This document shows, one piece after another, positions 24,601-39,600 of a stretch of DNA of 64,000 bases (position 1 is its first letter; every line of letters starts with the position of its first letter). Below the pieces are notes generated by a model, which saw only the letters and a list, made by a program, of their open reading frames with translations, had not been told where the DNA came from and did no database searches. A program made the translations under genes and the position numbers. The DNA comes from Osmia lignaria lignaria (Eukaryota > Arthropoda > Insecta > Hymenoptera > Megachilidae): positions 8,122,001-8,186,000 of the forward strand of contig NC_135034.1 of NCBI RefSeq assembly GCF_051020975.1, written 5' to 3'.

Positions 24601-27600
24601 CCAGCTATCTTCGGGGATTAATATAACCTTCTAGATGTTCGCGTGATCGCGCGTATGTCTATGTGAATAAACGTATCGCGCCGGGTGTATAATTAGTTCG
24701 GTACGCGAACGCTGATTCTTAGATGTTTGCCAATCGCGCTATCGCTATCTTTCACGAATCAAATTTTTTTTCATAGAAAATAATTTGTAATAAAATCAAA
24801 TCATCCAAAGATCAAGCCTGGAAGAAATTACTTTACTTAAAATGTTACAATCTGCAACCCACTTTATTTTGACTAAAATTGCAAACTGTACAACGCACGA
24901 CAAAAGTTTCGAATGTATAAAAGATGGATCGAATTGAATGGAAAAAGATTCATCGAGAAACGTCACTGATTACTGCAAGAATCATTAACGGGTCCTGCAA
25001 TTGCGAGAGATTAATCGCAAAGTGATCCGCGTTACGTTGAAAAAGAATGGCGTAGGAGAAATTTCAATTAGAGACGGTGACCGTTCCAGCTGTATCGTTT
25101 GTGTAATTTGCTGGCCGATGGAAGGCAAACAGAAAATGGAAAAAGGAAAAACGATAAAAGGTCCGACGGGCGAAGCATTGTTTCTCATTAAGCTTACCAA
25201 GTAACTTTGAACGCTATCAAGCGTTTAAGGTATTAAAAAAGAAAGTACATCCCTTCGAGTGATCGTTAACTATAAAATCTCGTTAAGATGAAATGCAATT
25301 TTTCGTCCATCATCGACGACCTTTCGAAAGATTCTGCCGGATTAAATATTCCATGTGTTTCATAGTTAATGATATCGAAGTTGAAAAGAGCTATCGCGAA
25401 TTTCGCGGCTGTTTAAAAATTCATAATAGAACGTCGGGGATTGCGATGAACTTTAGACTAGATAATTCGTTAATTAATTTCTAACGAGAATATTAACAAT
25501 TACCATCGCTTTTCAGACAAAAGATATCTGGCCAGGTTTCCCGTAGATTAAATATGGATTTTTAATGCACGTTCTCGTTCGCGAACGGAGGAAAAATTCA
25601 TTTTGAATGTTCGTAATTCAATATTCATCACAGAAACCGAATAATATATTTCCGGCCTCATTTCGCGCTTGATATAATATTTATTATAAAATTCGAAGCA
25701 CTGTGCAGTAAGTTTCGTGCTATGTATCATTTGGGTTATTACAATTCTCCCCGCACGAAATCATTCGAATGAGATATTCGATCCGAAATGGAGTTTGTAA
25801 TTATCAATAAAATGGAATACATTCTGAAACCTTTAATTAAATGGAACCGTTGTATGTATAATAAATTAGCTCTTCAAATTAATTACTATTTTTGGTGGTT
25901 CGATAATTTTTCATTACTAAACAAAATTTTAACGAAGATGGCAACGAATGTGTTAAATTTATCAAAAGGTTCGATCCCTTTTTTCACCTCTAATAATAAT
26001 CACTTAATTATTACTCACTTTTCTCATCGTCGTACTCGTCCCTGTAGAGTACCTGTCCATCGGCCGAATCTCCGTCAGCATCTTCCCTTATCACATACGG
26101 CCTCGCGTTTTCCTTGTTCTCGAGGGTGCACGGTAGGGCGAGGCCAAATCTGACCGGTCGACTGCTGAAAGAAAAGGGCACAAAAAAACAGGGAAACATT
26201 AGAACGATCTGTCGAGGAAAGTTTCGATATTGGTTGACGTTAGTCCAGAACCAATGTTCTACTCTACCACGTTTCAAACACGAGATACGAAATATGGAGT
26301 AAGGATGAAACAACGGCAACGACACAGGTGTGGGTGTACGTGTATGCAGAGAGTGTGAGACACGTTGATGAAGATAACAGAAGCAACTTGCGGCAACTGT
26401 GCGAAATGGACAGTCTGAAACGGCTTTATCAACCACCACGACAAAGATAACCGTTCCCCCTTCGGTTTTTAACGTGTCCACGATTGTTTGAAACACAGAG
26501 TATATACGTTTCTTTTGTCCGGTCTCTACTTTCGTAGGTGTACAATTTAAATTGATTACAAATTGGAATGCATTTAAAATTTACAACTTTTCTCCATGAC
26601 ACTACTTGTTTCTGTTACCATTTGTAGGAGAGGAATATATTGGAAGGGCTGGATATCAATAGAACTACTGAATCGAACATGGAGGGTTCTGTACAATTGG
26701 ATCAATTTTGGAATTATTCTTTTACGATACAAATCGTGCATAAATTCTTCAAACTTCACAAACGATATTCCACAGAATACTGTGCTCAAACAATCGATTT
26801 TAAAAGATCCTTTAAGCTACCAGTTGAAAAATTCTAAATTATTCGTGATATTTTTGTAAGGATGTAAGAAGATTATTAAAAAATGGTTAATTAAAAGTCA
26901 ACCAGTAGCTGTCAGGCCCGTGAAAGCTTGAAATACAGCAAACCTTAAGAGGAATACCCTACAAGTTGTCCCTTTGAACGACTTTAAAAGCGTAGAAGCC
27001 GTGAAACACAAGAGGAGAAAATTCGAAACGTTTCTATAAGATCCATCGAAGCGAGACGAATCAAGCTTTCTGGAACTCGATTCGTCAATGGTTCATACTG
27101 AGATCCTCGTTCTCGTCGATCGATGTTTCGAGGTTCTCGCGTTGGACGCGGATAATGGAACGTGTGAAGCGTGGGCGACGGTTTTCATGGGTTTCCCTAG
27201 GGTTTTCTCATGCTTAAGGTCGTTTACGTTTACCATGCTCACGGCGCTCGTGATGCTGACACACAGAGAAAGAGAGAAAACGTGAGAAAGAGGAAGACAG
27301 AGAGAGAAAAAGTGTGAAGATCGATAATAAAAAGGAAATAAAATGAAATAGAAATAAAAGATATCTATACACACTTCCACTTAAAAGTCATAGAATATTT
27401 CACCCTTTTGACAATGATTGTAATCAATTTTCTTTTTTAAGATTTTGGTGGACGTTCTATAATTTTATAGGGGAAGTGTATATGTAGAAGAGAGAAAATG
27501 TGTAAATATGTACAAAGAGAAAAATAGAAAAAGATTAGAACATTGTTAGTTCTCTGCGATCAACCGCCGTGGGTAAGACAAATATTTATACAAATATATA

Positions 27601-30600
27601 TATTTATATGTATATACCATATTGATTCGCGCATGCTTAGTTAGACCAATGTTCAATTACCATATTCTCATCCTAGGCCTCAACGGTGGCCTTCTGGTTA
27701 AGCATAAGAAAAATACGACACTTTACTAGTGACTGATAAATGTTCGATGAATGAAAATGAGCGAAGATTTAACACGGGATTTTCACCTCACACCGGAGCA
27801 TCGTTCTCGATCCCTTCTACATCCATTTGAACCCTTTCACGCAAGGGTGGATCCGTACGACGCACCACGAAATAAGTACAAAGCTAAGGGGAGCTGGGTT
27901 ACTCTCGCTTGTTGCACTCGGCGAAATTAAACCTGCACCTTATCGATCGGATCAACGTGACCCGTCGCCGAAGGGAGGATAGAAAAGGGACGGGATCGCG
28001 AGTTCGAGCGAGTAAAACGATCCGATGAAAGGAAGCTGCGATAGACGGAAGAAACAGAGATAAATAGAAAGAGAGAAAGGAAAATAATACGAGAATACGG
28101 TGCACGTGTGCGTGAAAGAGACGACGAGAGGCCGGAAGGTGAAGAACGATGTTCCAGACGAGGCGGTGCTCTTCAGGGTCTCGAGATGTTTCCATTAAAG
28201 CTAGCGCGCTAATTAAATTCGAGCAAGAGTCATCATTCGAATAATCACCCATTAAAATCGTCTGAGTGTTTCGAAGCGCCACTTTGAACAATAGAAAGAA
28301 AAAACCCTCTTATTTCCTGATTGCTCGAAACCTTGAAGAGGACCATTTCTCGTGACGAATCTTAATGATTGTCTTAATCCATGAAAGACCCTTGGACATT
28401 CTCGAATCTAGATAACCCCGGATGATTTGAAAAGTTTCAGTTTCTTTCTTTCTTTTTTTTTTTTTTTTTTTCGAAAACAAAAAGTGTATGTATTTTGAAA
28501 AGGTCCTGGTTGGCAGAGAATCGTGTTTGGCACTAACTTGAAGGAGGCATGGAGCTCCTGACGAAGGGTCAACGGCCTGTTCTCCTGCGTCGGCGTGTTC
28601 TGCGGTGTCCCAGGCCCACTTCCGGAACTTCTTTTCTTCAGCACGCTCTTCAACGGCACCGCGTGGAACTTTGGCTCCTTCGCCGGGATCTCCTCCACCC
28701 TCGACGTGTCGATACTCGGGTCCGGCTGCGACATCCTGGCTACGTACATGTTGTCCTCCTCCTCGACGTCGAAGTCTTCCTCGTCTTCTGCGACAGAAAA
28801 TAAGGATTTGATGTTAGAGAATATGGCAATGATGATTAAAGTTAAGTACACCTACCTTCGTCCTCGTAATCGGACGACAAAGGGTTTCGTATTTGTCGTT
28901 GCTTGGCTAACAAGAGGGTGGGACTGGTAGAACTGAACATCGGCGGGGGTGGAATCGGTCCGATCTCGCTTAGAGGGATCGGCGGTTCCGGAAGTTCCGA
29001 CAGCATCAACGTATTCTGAGGCGGAAGAGGGTAACACCTCTCGATCACCTGCTGGTTCTCGCTGCTTTGGTCTAAGACCCCCTTCTCCACTGAAAACAGA
29101 AAAAAAGAAAATATTAATTTTGTATTTTTTAATTAATAAATACGAACGAACCGTAACTAAAAATTGTTTTATTCAATCCCAAAAGAAAAAGAACTCTGCA
29201 CGCTATTTTTCGAGTTCGTTAAAGAACTTTTTTATTTCCATTCCAGCAGAAATTTCCCGCCGCTCAAATTTTTCCCATTTTCCGCTCGTTTCACTGGAAG
29301 AAACACGAGAGGCGACGAGCTACGAATGTTGCACACCCTTTCAATTAAAATCCATCCGCATCGATGCAGCTTTTCGAGTTTATCTACGAGGGAAAAGTAT
29401 CTCTCCCCTTGAAACGCGTCAGAAATTTATCGTGGCTGGTTTTCGGCAAAAAGAAAAATTCTTAAATAACAGCCCGACAACACGGAACCGCAGGAAATTT
29501 CAACGTAGCTACGAAGTTCGCGAATAGTTTCGCGGGATCGTTCGAATTCCTCGAATTCCCGGCCTCCTAAAGTCATCGAATCGTGAAGCAATTTCCAACT
29601 CGTCGACTCGCTTGAAAATTGATCGTTGGAAGCACCTTAACGTCAGCGAACTACTTCACCGTCAGTTGTTTAGAGTTACGGTATTAAATAAAATAAAAAT
29701 TTATGTTTTTGTCGAGGATAAATTATCCACGGGTCGAGTTAGAAAAATTTCAAATAGAGTATAGACAAAAATGCCTTTGTCGAGCTGGCGACATTGAACG
29801 AGAAATAAAGTTGATGTAAATTTGAAAACAATGCAAATCACAAAAATTGACAGGGTGATTCACTGTACGGTTTCACAGAATTTATCGTCCATCGGTGAAC
29901 GATGCTCGCACGAAACCGCGCGAGGATATTTCTTTTCGAATTTACAATGGAATTTTTTGGGGTAACTGACCGTGGAATTTACGACTTCGCGTTTTGGATC
30001 TACTTCAAGTCTGACGTAGGGAATCTGAAACGAGAATTTAAACGGAACACGTACAGATCGTTTTTGGCTGAGCTTAGAATTATTAGCTTTATCTATGTTT
30101 CGAAAAAAGAATACGTTCAGCGTTCATTTTGTGTATATTGTACACTTCTTTGACGCCTGTGTTCACCTATGATTGATTACGACAGAAATTGATTATAATT
30201 TTGATAATTTGTATTAAATTTTAAGAAGTTATCTTTAACTCCACCTTGACGTATGTATCTACAAGTTCAAGGATTAAATTATTCTTCGCGAAGAGAACAG
30301 TCGGTAGAATATCCTTGAATCCTGTTTCCTGGATTCGTTCTTTCATTTTTCAAAGGCAGATCGTATTCACCAAATGACTCGATTTCTTCGAAACGAATGC
30401 TCCTCTTTGAGAGCAACCCCTATCGAACGAAATTCCATGAAAAAGGTCGAAGAATATGTTCCTTGATAAAAGAGGATCGGGAGGAAGATGATTGAAAAGT
30501 TGAAATTTAAATAGAAAGAAATGATTTCTCGAGTACTTTCACGAGACTCGTCCATCGAATAGAAAGTTCGACAGTAAGGTAATAAAATTAAGGAACACTT

Positions 30601-33600
30601 GTTCAATGATCTATAACAGATCGCATCAAACAGTTGGCTAAATGGAAAGGAAGGAAGATGCGAATGTTTTCTAAGCAGAGCTGAAAGTTGAGGACGATTC
30701 GAGGAGAAATTTCCTGACGTAACTATTACGATAAACTTTCATGTGCCGTTCTTAAATCGCCTTTAAAACTCTCGTTTACCTTCGAAACTTGAAAAGTTCG
30801 CTTTTATCTTCAACTTGTCCTTACCTCGAATTTACCTTCCAACAAAAATCTTCCTACGTATACAAACCGTTATCGAGAAGCACGATCTTTCCGGGAGATT
30901 TTAAAGCCAACCGTAGAAAAACATTTCCTCGTTTATATGAATTTTTATGAGAGAAACTTATTCGAGAAGACTTCTCGTTTTATATAAGCTGATAAAAAGT
31001 GCTTCGCGCGTCTTTCTGGTTATTGAATATTTAATATCGAACGGATCGTTTTCCCTTCGAGATGAAAGTCAATTTTTCGTTATCAAAAGCATTTTTATCA
31101 GTGGACGTTTACACCGGTTAGCGATTATTTTATATTTCCTGTAAAAAAATTTCAATTTTCTCACTAATCTCTATGGTTAATTACAATCCTAAAAAAAGCA
31201 ATCCAATTTCGCGTTATCGTAACAATGCAAACTAAAATTATAAAGCAAACATTTACAACCAACATTTCACCAAGCGGCAAGGTTTAATATTTCAACCTTG
31301 TTCAGAATTAAAAATCACAATTACGCAAAAAATTTCAACAGTGAATTACACGAGGTGCTTGATAAAATTTCTCTCGAAAATTCATTACACTGCTCCAATA
31401 TAAAAATTCTTTCGGGAACAACGAAACAACGATTTTTCGGGCGCTGTGAATTTAATGCTTCGTCGTGAAAAAGACAAAAAAAAAAAAAATTAACCAGCAT
31501 CGTTGTATTAAATTGGCTGAAATATTCCAGATAAAAGGGAAAATGCAATTTACTGGTATAATATCGATACAATGCTATTGATTTTGAATACAAAACACAA
31601 AAAACAATGAAAACGTGAAAAGTAATAAAATTCATAATATCAATTATATTTAATCATCTGAAAACTGCACGTTAAATAATATTACAAACGTGAAATGAAA
31701 TGTTTCGCGCAATTCTCTCTCATCAATCTGTATCCTTTCATCTCCTAACAATTTGACGAATACAATAGAGTAATATGTTCACCCTTACAATACAAAACCT
31801 TCCACCCCTAGTCTAACATTTCCATCAACCATTTCCAAGGATTCAATTAATTTCATGATCCGTTCAATCTATTTTCCTCCACCTGACAATGATATAGGTA
31901 TATCGAAGCTCAAAGCAACCACAAAGAGTTGGATTAAATGATTTTCCATCTCTTAGATAACTGTACTCACTGTCGAACAAGATCAGTCTCCTGGCTACCA
32001 CCCTGGCTTCCAGGGTATTCGGCCTACTCGGCTTTTGCTGGTCCCCCGAATTCGGGGCTGCGGCCGAGACCGGCACGCTACCGGTCGTAGCCGTGCCCTG
32101 ATTCGCTTGCGGATCACCGCTCGGCGATACCGCGCCATTTGCACTCTGTTCAGTCTTTTCCTTCTTCGGCTCTGCAACAGAAAAAAAAAAATGCCAGACC
32201 TTCAGAGCGGGCGGACAGAAGGATCAGAGTTTGTGCGAGCGGTTACCGATTTCTTCGTTTCACTTTTCAAACGATCACTAACAGTTCTCACTGGTCCTTC
32301 GATTTATTTATTTCGCTGAAATTCATGGAACCAACGTGGTAATATTTCGATAAGCCAAGGGTGGAGCTTTTTGTCGTTACAGGGAGAAATACGTTCAAAG
32401 TTCAAAGTTTAGGGTGATCGTTCGACATTGAACAGTTTCTTTAGTTAGTTAATGAAATTATCATTCCTAACTTATTCGTCGAGTATTTATTAAATTAATG
32501 AAATTTAATAAAATAAAAATGAAACTGAAGATTTTAACGTTTAGCCACAGTTTAACGTAACTAAAGATCGATCTACGTAAATCAATCATGGTAAGAATCA
32601 AAGTTCCTCGAGTGCAAAATCAAGCTATCAATCAAAATTTTTTCGATCAAACAAGAAACGACAGTTTCTTCTGTTCGTTCCAACTTTCAGCACCGACAGT
32701 CTCTCAAGTGATAAATGAAACACCTAAATTACATCGAACTCGGCCCAAATTACTCAAGCTTCCAATTCCAACCCCAACGAGTGACAACCTATTGGAGATA
32801 ATTAAAAGGAACGAGATCATGCTCCGCATCCGACAACGATCAATCCTCGCTTCCCTTAAATTGAAAAATAAATATACTCGAAACATTTTGCTCAATTTTC
32901 TTGAGCAAAGTTTTGATTTAATTGCATCGCATTCGATAAAATGAAATTACTGCCCCGACAGTCAACGTATTAATAACTTCGACGAAACAAAGCCTAAGGA
33001 TGCCGCATTCAAGGAGACGAAAATTACCGCCTCTGGTGAAATTTCCCTCTGACAATCAACGCACTGAGAATTTACGCGAAACGAAGTCTGGCCATGTTGC
33101 ATTCCAGAAGACGAAAATTAAGTCTTTCGCGAGATTCCTGCGCCGACAGTGAACTCATTCGCAAAGTAGACGAAGCAAAATCGAAGCGCGTATTCGCGAA
33201 GAGGAGAATAAAGTTATTCGAGGAATTTCTACATTGACAGTGAACGTATTAAGAAATGTAGGCGAAGGAAAGTCGAAACGTGTTTTGTCGAAGAAGACGC
33301 AAATGAAGTCATCCATGGAAATCTGGATTCGCTGATGGATCACCAGGCGAAACAAGATTTTCGTCGGCTCACGCGGATTGCGTTTCCGTATTCGCCCCCG
33401 TCGGATTTTCCTCCTACTTCCTTGGAAACGAGCCAATGGAACTGGTTGTCGACGTTACTAATAACGTCGACAACAACGTTAGAACGACGAAGGTCGTGCG
33501 AGCTGACAGCTTTCAGGAAAAGATTTCAACCTTTCAAAGCGAACTCGTGAAAGTCGAGCTAAATTTATTCGATCAAATTGCTTTTCCTGTTAGCGAATTT

Positions 33601-36600
33601 TTCGACGAAATATTACAATATGTATTGCATTATTTAAAAATAGCATAACAGTTTCACTATGAGGCAAGGTATCCTCTCACCTTGTTGAAAAGAATCCTTT
33701 CGAAATGTCCTCTCGCCTTCTCAAACACTTCTCTTTAAAATAACAGAACACCCCATCGTTGGCGAGTAAAATTTACAGAACGATGCTGTTTTAAATTCGA
33801 TCGGGTGCCGTGACAGAAGAGATTCGAGTTCTTCGGATACGATACCCGCGAGCGAGAGCAGCGTGGTTCCGCATAGTCAGCACGCTCGAGAAAGACTGTT
33901 AGAAGTTAGAAACTCACCGCGGCTCGAAATAGATTAAGAAACGTTCGGACGTATTGCGTGACGATCTTCTCTCGACGAGCGTTTCTTATTAGCCCAGATT
34001 CCTTGTCACACAGAATTCGAGCTGATCACTATTGTTAACCCTTTAGTCTATACATTACACTAATCACGGTAATAATTAGTATTATACACTGTATAAACGA
34101 AAAACATAGAGCTATGATACTTGAAACTCATATTTTTTCATTTTATATCTAGCAGAAAAGGGAAAAAGTAATATTTTTATCATCGAATGAAAATTTTATC
34201 TACAATCCTTTTATCTTTACAATATAAGAATAATTAATGGGTTATTCAAGACAGAATCGATAAGGCAATGCTTCTACAGAAGCTTCTTTTAGTTCCCTCA
34301 GTGGAAAAGATCATAAAGATATTGGATTCATTTTCTTCGATATTTCTACCGAATGATACTTCTCAATTAATCCAATAATGTTAGATTTCATTTTAGATAT
34401 TTTCTCTGTTCTTTCTTTAACAATCCACTTGATCAGACGATAGATCAATTATTATCTATAATCTTCTTTGCAGTGAAGAAAAAGTTCATTACTACCAAGT
34501 CGATTATCATTATAATTAAAGTATACTTGGTTTTATTTTGATGTATAGCTCTTTCTAAAAGAAGCATTGCGCCAAGTTACTCTACTTATATAAGCTATTG
34601 CAGTTCAAATTTCTAATGTACAACAAGATAAATTTAAATACGTTCATCTTTCTACATGTATTGTATTCTACGAGCCACAAATTATTATAAAAATATCGTT
34701 TTCAGTATATTTACATTTACGTTCGAAATGAAATTCTTGATGACTATTTTCTCTCGTCATTTGAAATCTCAAATCATACTTAGAAATTGACCTATTTCTA
34801 GTTAGGAATCATTCGAGTTCAATGTCTTGAAACGCAATTTGACAGAAGAAAACGATTCAAAGTGAAGCAATTACGTCCAGATTTGTCCGACTCTACCGAA
34901 ATAATTCTGAGACTGTAGCGAAACGAACGCGTAAACTTTGTCGTTCGAGCAAAGCAACACGCGAGCCAAGTTTGACTCATGCGATTGTTGCGTGAAAATT
35001 CCGTTTGTTTTCTATGCCAAGTGCAGAAACCTGTACGAATTTCGAACACGTATCTCTGCACGCATCCTTTATTTCACGTGTCGTGAAACAATTCTGAGAA
35101 CCATGCCAGAGGTATTGGGTCATCCCACGAGTAACTTCATTTTCTCAGACAAGAGTGAAAAGGAAATTCAAACAGCACGCAATTTGATCGATCGCTTATA
35201 GGAAATTTTCTCGTTTAGAGCTTCGAAACGATCGTGACGCTTTCGCATTGGCATTCATGCGTCTTTCTACCGTTTCCATTAGGATCGTGACATCATCGTT
35301 TCGAGAAGGCAGGCAGAAGTGGTGGAATTTTAAAGCGTCGATTAGTCAGAGAGCGAGTAAAGCTCGTCCGAACGATCGTAACAAACTGAGAATTCATGTC
35401 TCGTTCCGCGGTCCTCTCGAACCAACAGAAACTGCGACACGTGTCCGCTTGTTATGGATTCGTAACACGTTCCTGAACAACGACTCTCCGTTTTTCGAGA
35501 ACACGTGCGAAATTGAAGTCGCAGCCAGGCATCGGTTAACCCGCGTTATTTTTGTCTGTATACCGTTGAAAGACAAAGAATTTTTCCTGCTAGAAATCGC
35601 GAAACTTCGTCCTTTTTATCCTTCACCGATTTCACTTCGGACGCTCCGCTCGGTGGTCTGAAACTAGTAGTATAGGTCAATAGTTTCAGAGACGGTTCGA
35701 TTTTTCTTTAAGAAAACAACTCTTCGACAATTCTCCACATTTCTATTTCCAATTTCTTATAAAATGATCCGAAATTTTTCAGAATAGAAAATCCTAAGCA
35801 TCATAAACCACGCTGAACATATATAAAAGTTCTATGGAACACGAGAACGAGACTGTATCACTCCTCGTACAAGTAGAACCTCATCCTCGGGAAATTCTCA
35901 TTCCAGTTCGCTCCTCCCTGTCGTTTGAAACGCGCGCACGAAAATTCCAACAGCAGCAGAAACTCGACGAGGGATGAAGTCGCAAAATCGTGTCTCGAAA
36001 ACACGAGAATAGGTGGAGCGTATCGATCGTTGCTCCTCTCGTCGAGCTCGAAACGATAATGCTAAACTGCAGATTCGCGTCGTTGGGTTGGCAACGCTTG
36101 CAATAAAGGCCAACGTTATCTGAAAGTAGTATTGTTTACGGTTCGCTCGAGTTTCGAGGGTGCTTCTACGATTTTTCTCTCTCTTCTTTGGCTACCTCAT
36201 TCCGCGGACTCGGGTACAACAGTTAAAGCTAGCAACTTCGAGACCGTTTATCGGTGCTTTTTTCCCTTCCCCTCTCTTGTACCCTCGAAAAAAAAGCCCC
36301 GGGACTTGCCGGGTAATTGCTTCCGGTTAACGGGACGAGCGGTATCGTCTGGCCTGCGGTTAATCTTATCCCTCGTACCCCTCTTCCACGCTTTTCTTTC
36401 CTCCTCAAATGATACTCGTTTGAAACTCCAACCGACGATTATACACGCAGAGAAATTTCGAAAAATAGTCCGTTGCAGTGAATTAAAAGAATGTTCAATC
36501 TGTTTTAATTGATAAACTTTTGATAGAACGTTATGACTTTCGATGGAGTTGTTTGAAATTTTCAATAATTAAAATGAAATGCACAGCAGCCACCAAACAA

Positions 36601-39600
36601 CAATGCAGCGTGAAAAAAGGAAAAATACTGTTGGTGAAAAGCTGGACGGAAAATATCAAATTGTTTCGACGAGTTTAATACATAAACGGTCCGCAGGAAT
36701 GTATTCTTTTGGAATAACTCATTTATCGTGCATAAGCTTCCTTTTCACTGATCTTTCAGGCTAGAACAAAAAAATGACTAATAGCGTTTTCGAGTCCCAC
36801 AGAGATTATAATCGATTCATGTGCCCTCGCTTTACTGAAAAAAAAACTGTAAAGTTTTACAATATTTCACGTTGAATACCGAACATTCGTAGTTGAAAGT
36901 ATAGTTAGATTTGACGATTTCCAGTCGAACAAACCTTGTGTCAAAATTGCGAATAATTAACAGTTAGATTTTTGTAATTCAACTACAAACTGGTGGAGTT
37001 TAACAAGGGATACGTGTTTCTCGTAAATTAATCATCGTCGGAAATTAATGTTTCACCAGGTACATGGAAAATTACATAAACCATGGTGAAACCGGTGACA
37101 CGATAACAAGATACAAGTATAACGAGCAACCGTGTAGTACGGGTTTGGGCTTCTGGCGTAAATTGAATTGTTTCACGGAAACTTTGCCCGATAGACGGCC
37201 GACTAATTCACGCAATACTAACTCGGCAAAAGTTCAGTTTCAACGGGGCGACAGCTTATCAGTACTTGAGCACTATGACAAATTCAGTAGTTCTATCCTG
37301 AGTCCGAATTTCAGTATAAACTTTCTCTACAGATAATACTATATCTTGTCTCTACTTTATATTCTTGTTTCAAACGAACGACTTGAACCGATTAAATTTC
37401 TAATTTTTAACATTTTCTTTCTCGATATAAATTGCTGTTCACCGATTACCATCGTGGCAATCAACGTGTTAATTGTACAAATTTCGAAATGATCATTCGA
37501 ATATCGTTCAACGATTAGAAATAACCGAACGAGCTTAAGGGAAAAGGAACAAAGGAAGTAATCTCCCTTATTTTCCGTGAAAAGACCCTCACAAATCAGC
37601 CTATGTCGGATCTATTCTTAATCCCAGGATTTGTTGATTCAGCATGTGACGCAGGGAATCTCGATTTAACCGATACCGCTTAATTCGACCAACGGAAACC
37701 TTGCAAAATACAAGACCGCGTCACGAAGATCGATCGGAACGTCCGAGGAATTTCACGAGTGTACAAAATGAAATTACCAGAGGCTGAATAATACCGTGCA
37801 CGAGACCTCGATGAAAGCAACGGGCTGATGTTGACTGGGACATCGTGGAACGACGTCGTGTCGCGTCTGGTTAAACACTTTGAATCGGTTTTACGCGTTA
37901 AAAGCTTGCTACAGAGGACTCGAGACGCGGAGCGGACAAGTCGAACGACAGAAGCACTGGAAACGGAATTATTTACTCGGGTAATGGAATACATTTGTAA
38001 TCGTGGGATGATTCCTTGATTGTTCCGTACAAATGTAATCCTCAGAGTTGCGTTCGTAGCTTTAGAATAATCTTACTTCGATGATCGTATGATCTCTAAT
38101 AAAAATTAGAAAATTAATCATCGTCCACCGAACTTTAGCAGAATTTTTATCTTAAACAAATTTTACCAACTAGTCTTGAGAAAAGAATTTACGATTTCCT
38201 GGCAACGAGCAGTTTAATTACCAGCTCAAGCATCAATATTTAACTCGCAACACCTGGCACGTTTCACGCGTTCCAGCAACAGCAATTATCTCGCGCACGC
38301 CACGTTCGAATCGCTGCAGCACATAGCACGAACAGGCTGCTTAATCGTCCATAGTTTCCATCAGTTTTCAAAGTTTCTTGGGCGCCCGATATCGCGTTAG
38401 ACGGACCAGTTTCGTTCCGCAGTAGTTACGCTCGGTCTTAGGTCAGACGCGTCGCAATATAGATTAAACCGAACGATTCTACTTCCCTTCGTTTTTTATC
38501 ATCTATGAAAATTAATCTCGATTCGTATATTAAAAATTCATTGGTGTCGCTTTATCGTCGGGAAAGATCGGGGTTAAACTTCGCCAATAATCTAGCACGA
38601 AACAAGCAAGTGGTTGTTGATTAATTTCTAGGCAGATTGCCACGATTCTTATCGATTGTTGGAAGCGGTTTAAGGGAAGAAAGCAAGCATTGTAGCTGGG
38701 CCAACGAACCTCGGAAATCTGAAGAAGAAGCAATGGCAAACGGTGCGCAGAATGCCGCAGAACGATTCTAAGGCACGTACGTTCGTATTTCGAGCGGAGG
38801 GGTTGCTGTCTCGCTTAGGGGTCGTCGACACCGGCGCGTTTTACTCCTGCCGTCGATCGATCTTCCTTTTTGCTAAAGCCTAAGGAATAACGGCAACTCG
38901 GTCAACCAGGCTACGAAACGTTCCTTCTTCGTTTCATTTCAAGACACGCGATATTACGATACCGAATTACATCAATCCTTTTAATCCCAATTATTCCTGA
39001 CTCCTAAATTGGATCACAATGAATTTATATGGTTTTAAGTTAACGAGATTTATTCAATTACGCTATCAAAGTCAACTGTAACGCTAAGAAACATTTATTC
39101 GTACAGATTCTTTTTTTTTCGTTTCCAAGGAAACGATAATTCTTTAGTAGAGGAAATTTCCCCAGTGTTAAGCTCATTGTCAAAGGTATTAATGTGCCCG
39201 AGGATAATTCGCGTTAAACGAAATTAGCGATAACGAAAATGTAGCGCTAAATTGTACGCTGGCAGAATCCAACGGAATCGTCGTTAAACGGAGAAAATTA
39301 ACGACAGACAGAGTTGGTGCGTTTAACTTCGGTACCTCTGTTTCTCTTCTTGATATCGGAGCTGCTGTTACATTACATATAAAGTTTCTCTTTGACTGTG
39401 TTCCTTGAATTGACGAACATTTCACGTGCTAATTATGCGCGGGCACGGTGTATTTCGAGTGGTGCAGAATTCGAGTCACGATTTAATTGATGCCGGTTTG
39501 TTCGCGCTTCAACCCTCGGATGGCGGACCATGGAGAGGGCTTCGTTCAATTTAAAATTATTTCTTCGAAATTAATTAATGTTAATTTCGAAAATCTAATT

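Noticed and set aside
27899..28291. 130-codon minus-strand frame inside PHACTR intron 4
   Set aside because: No recognisable domain and no phase-compatible role in the exon chain, which already joins correctly around it.
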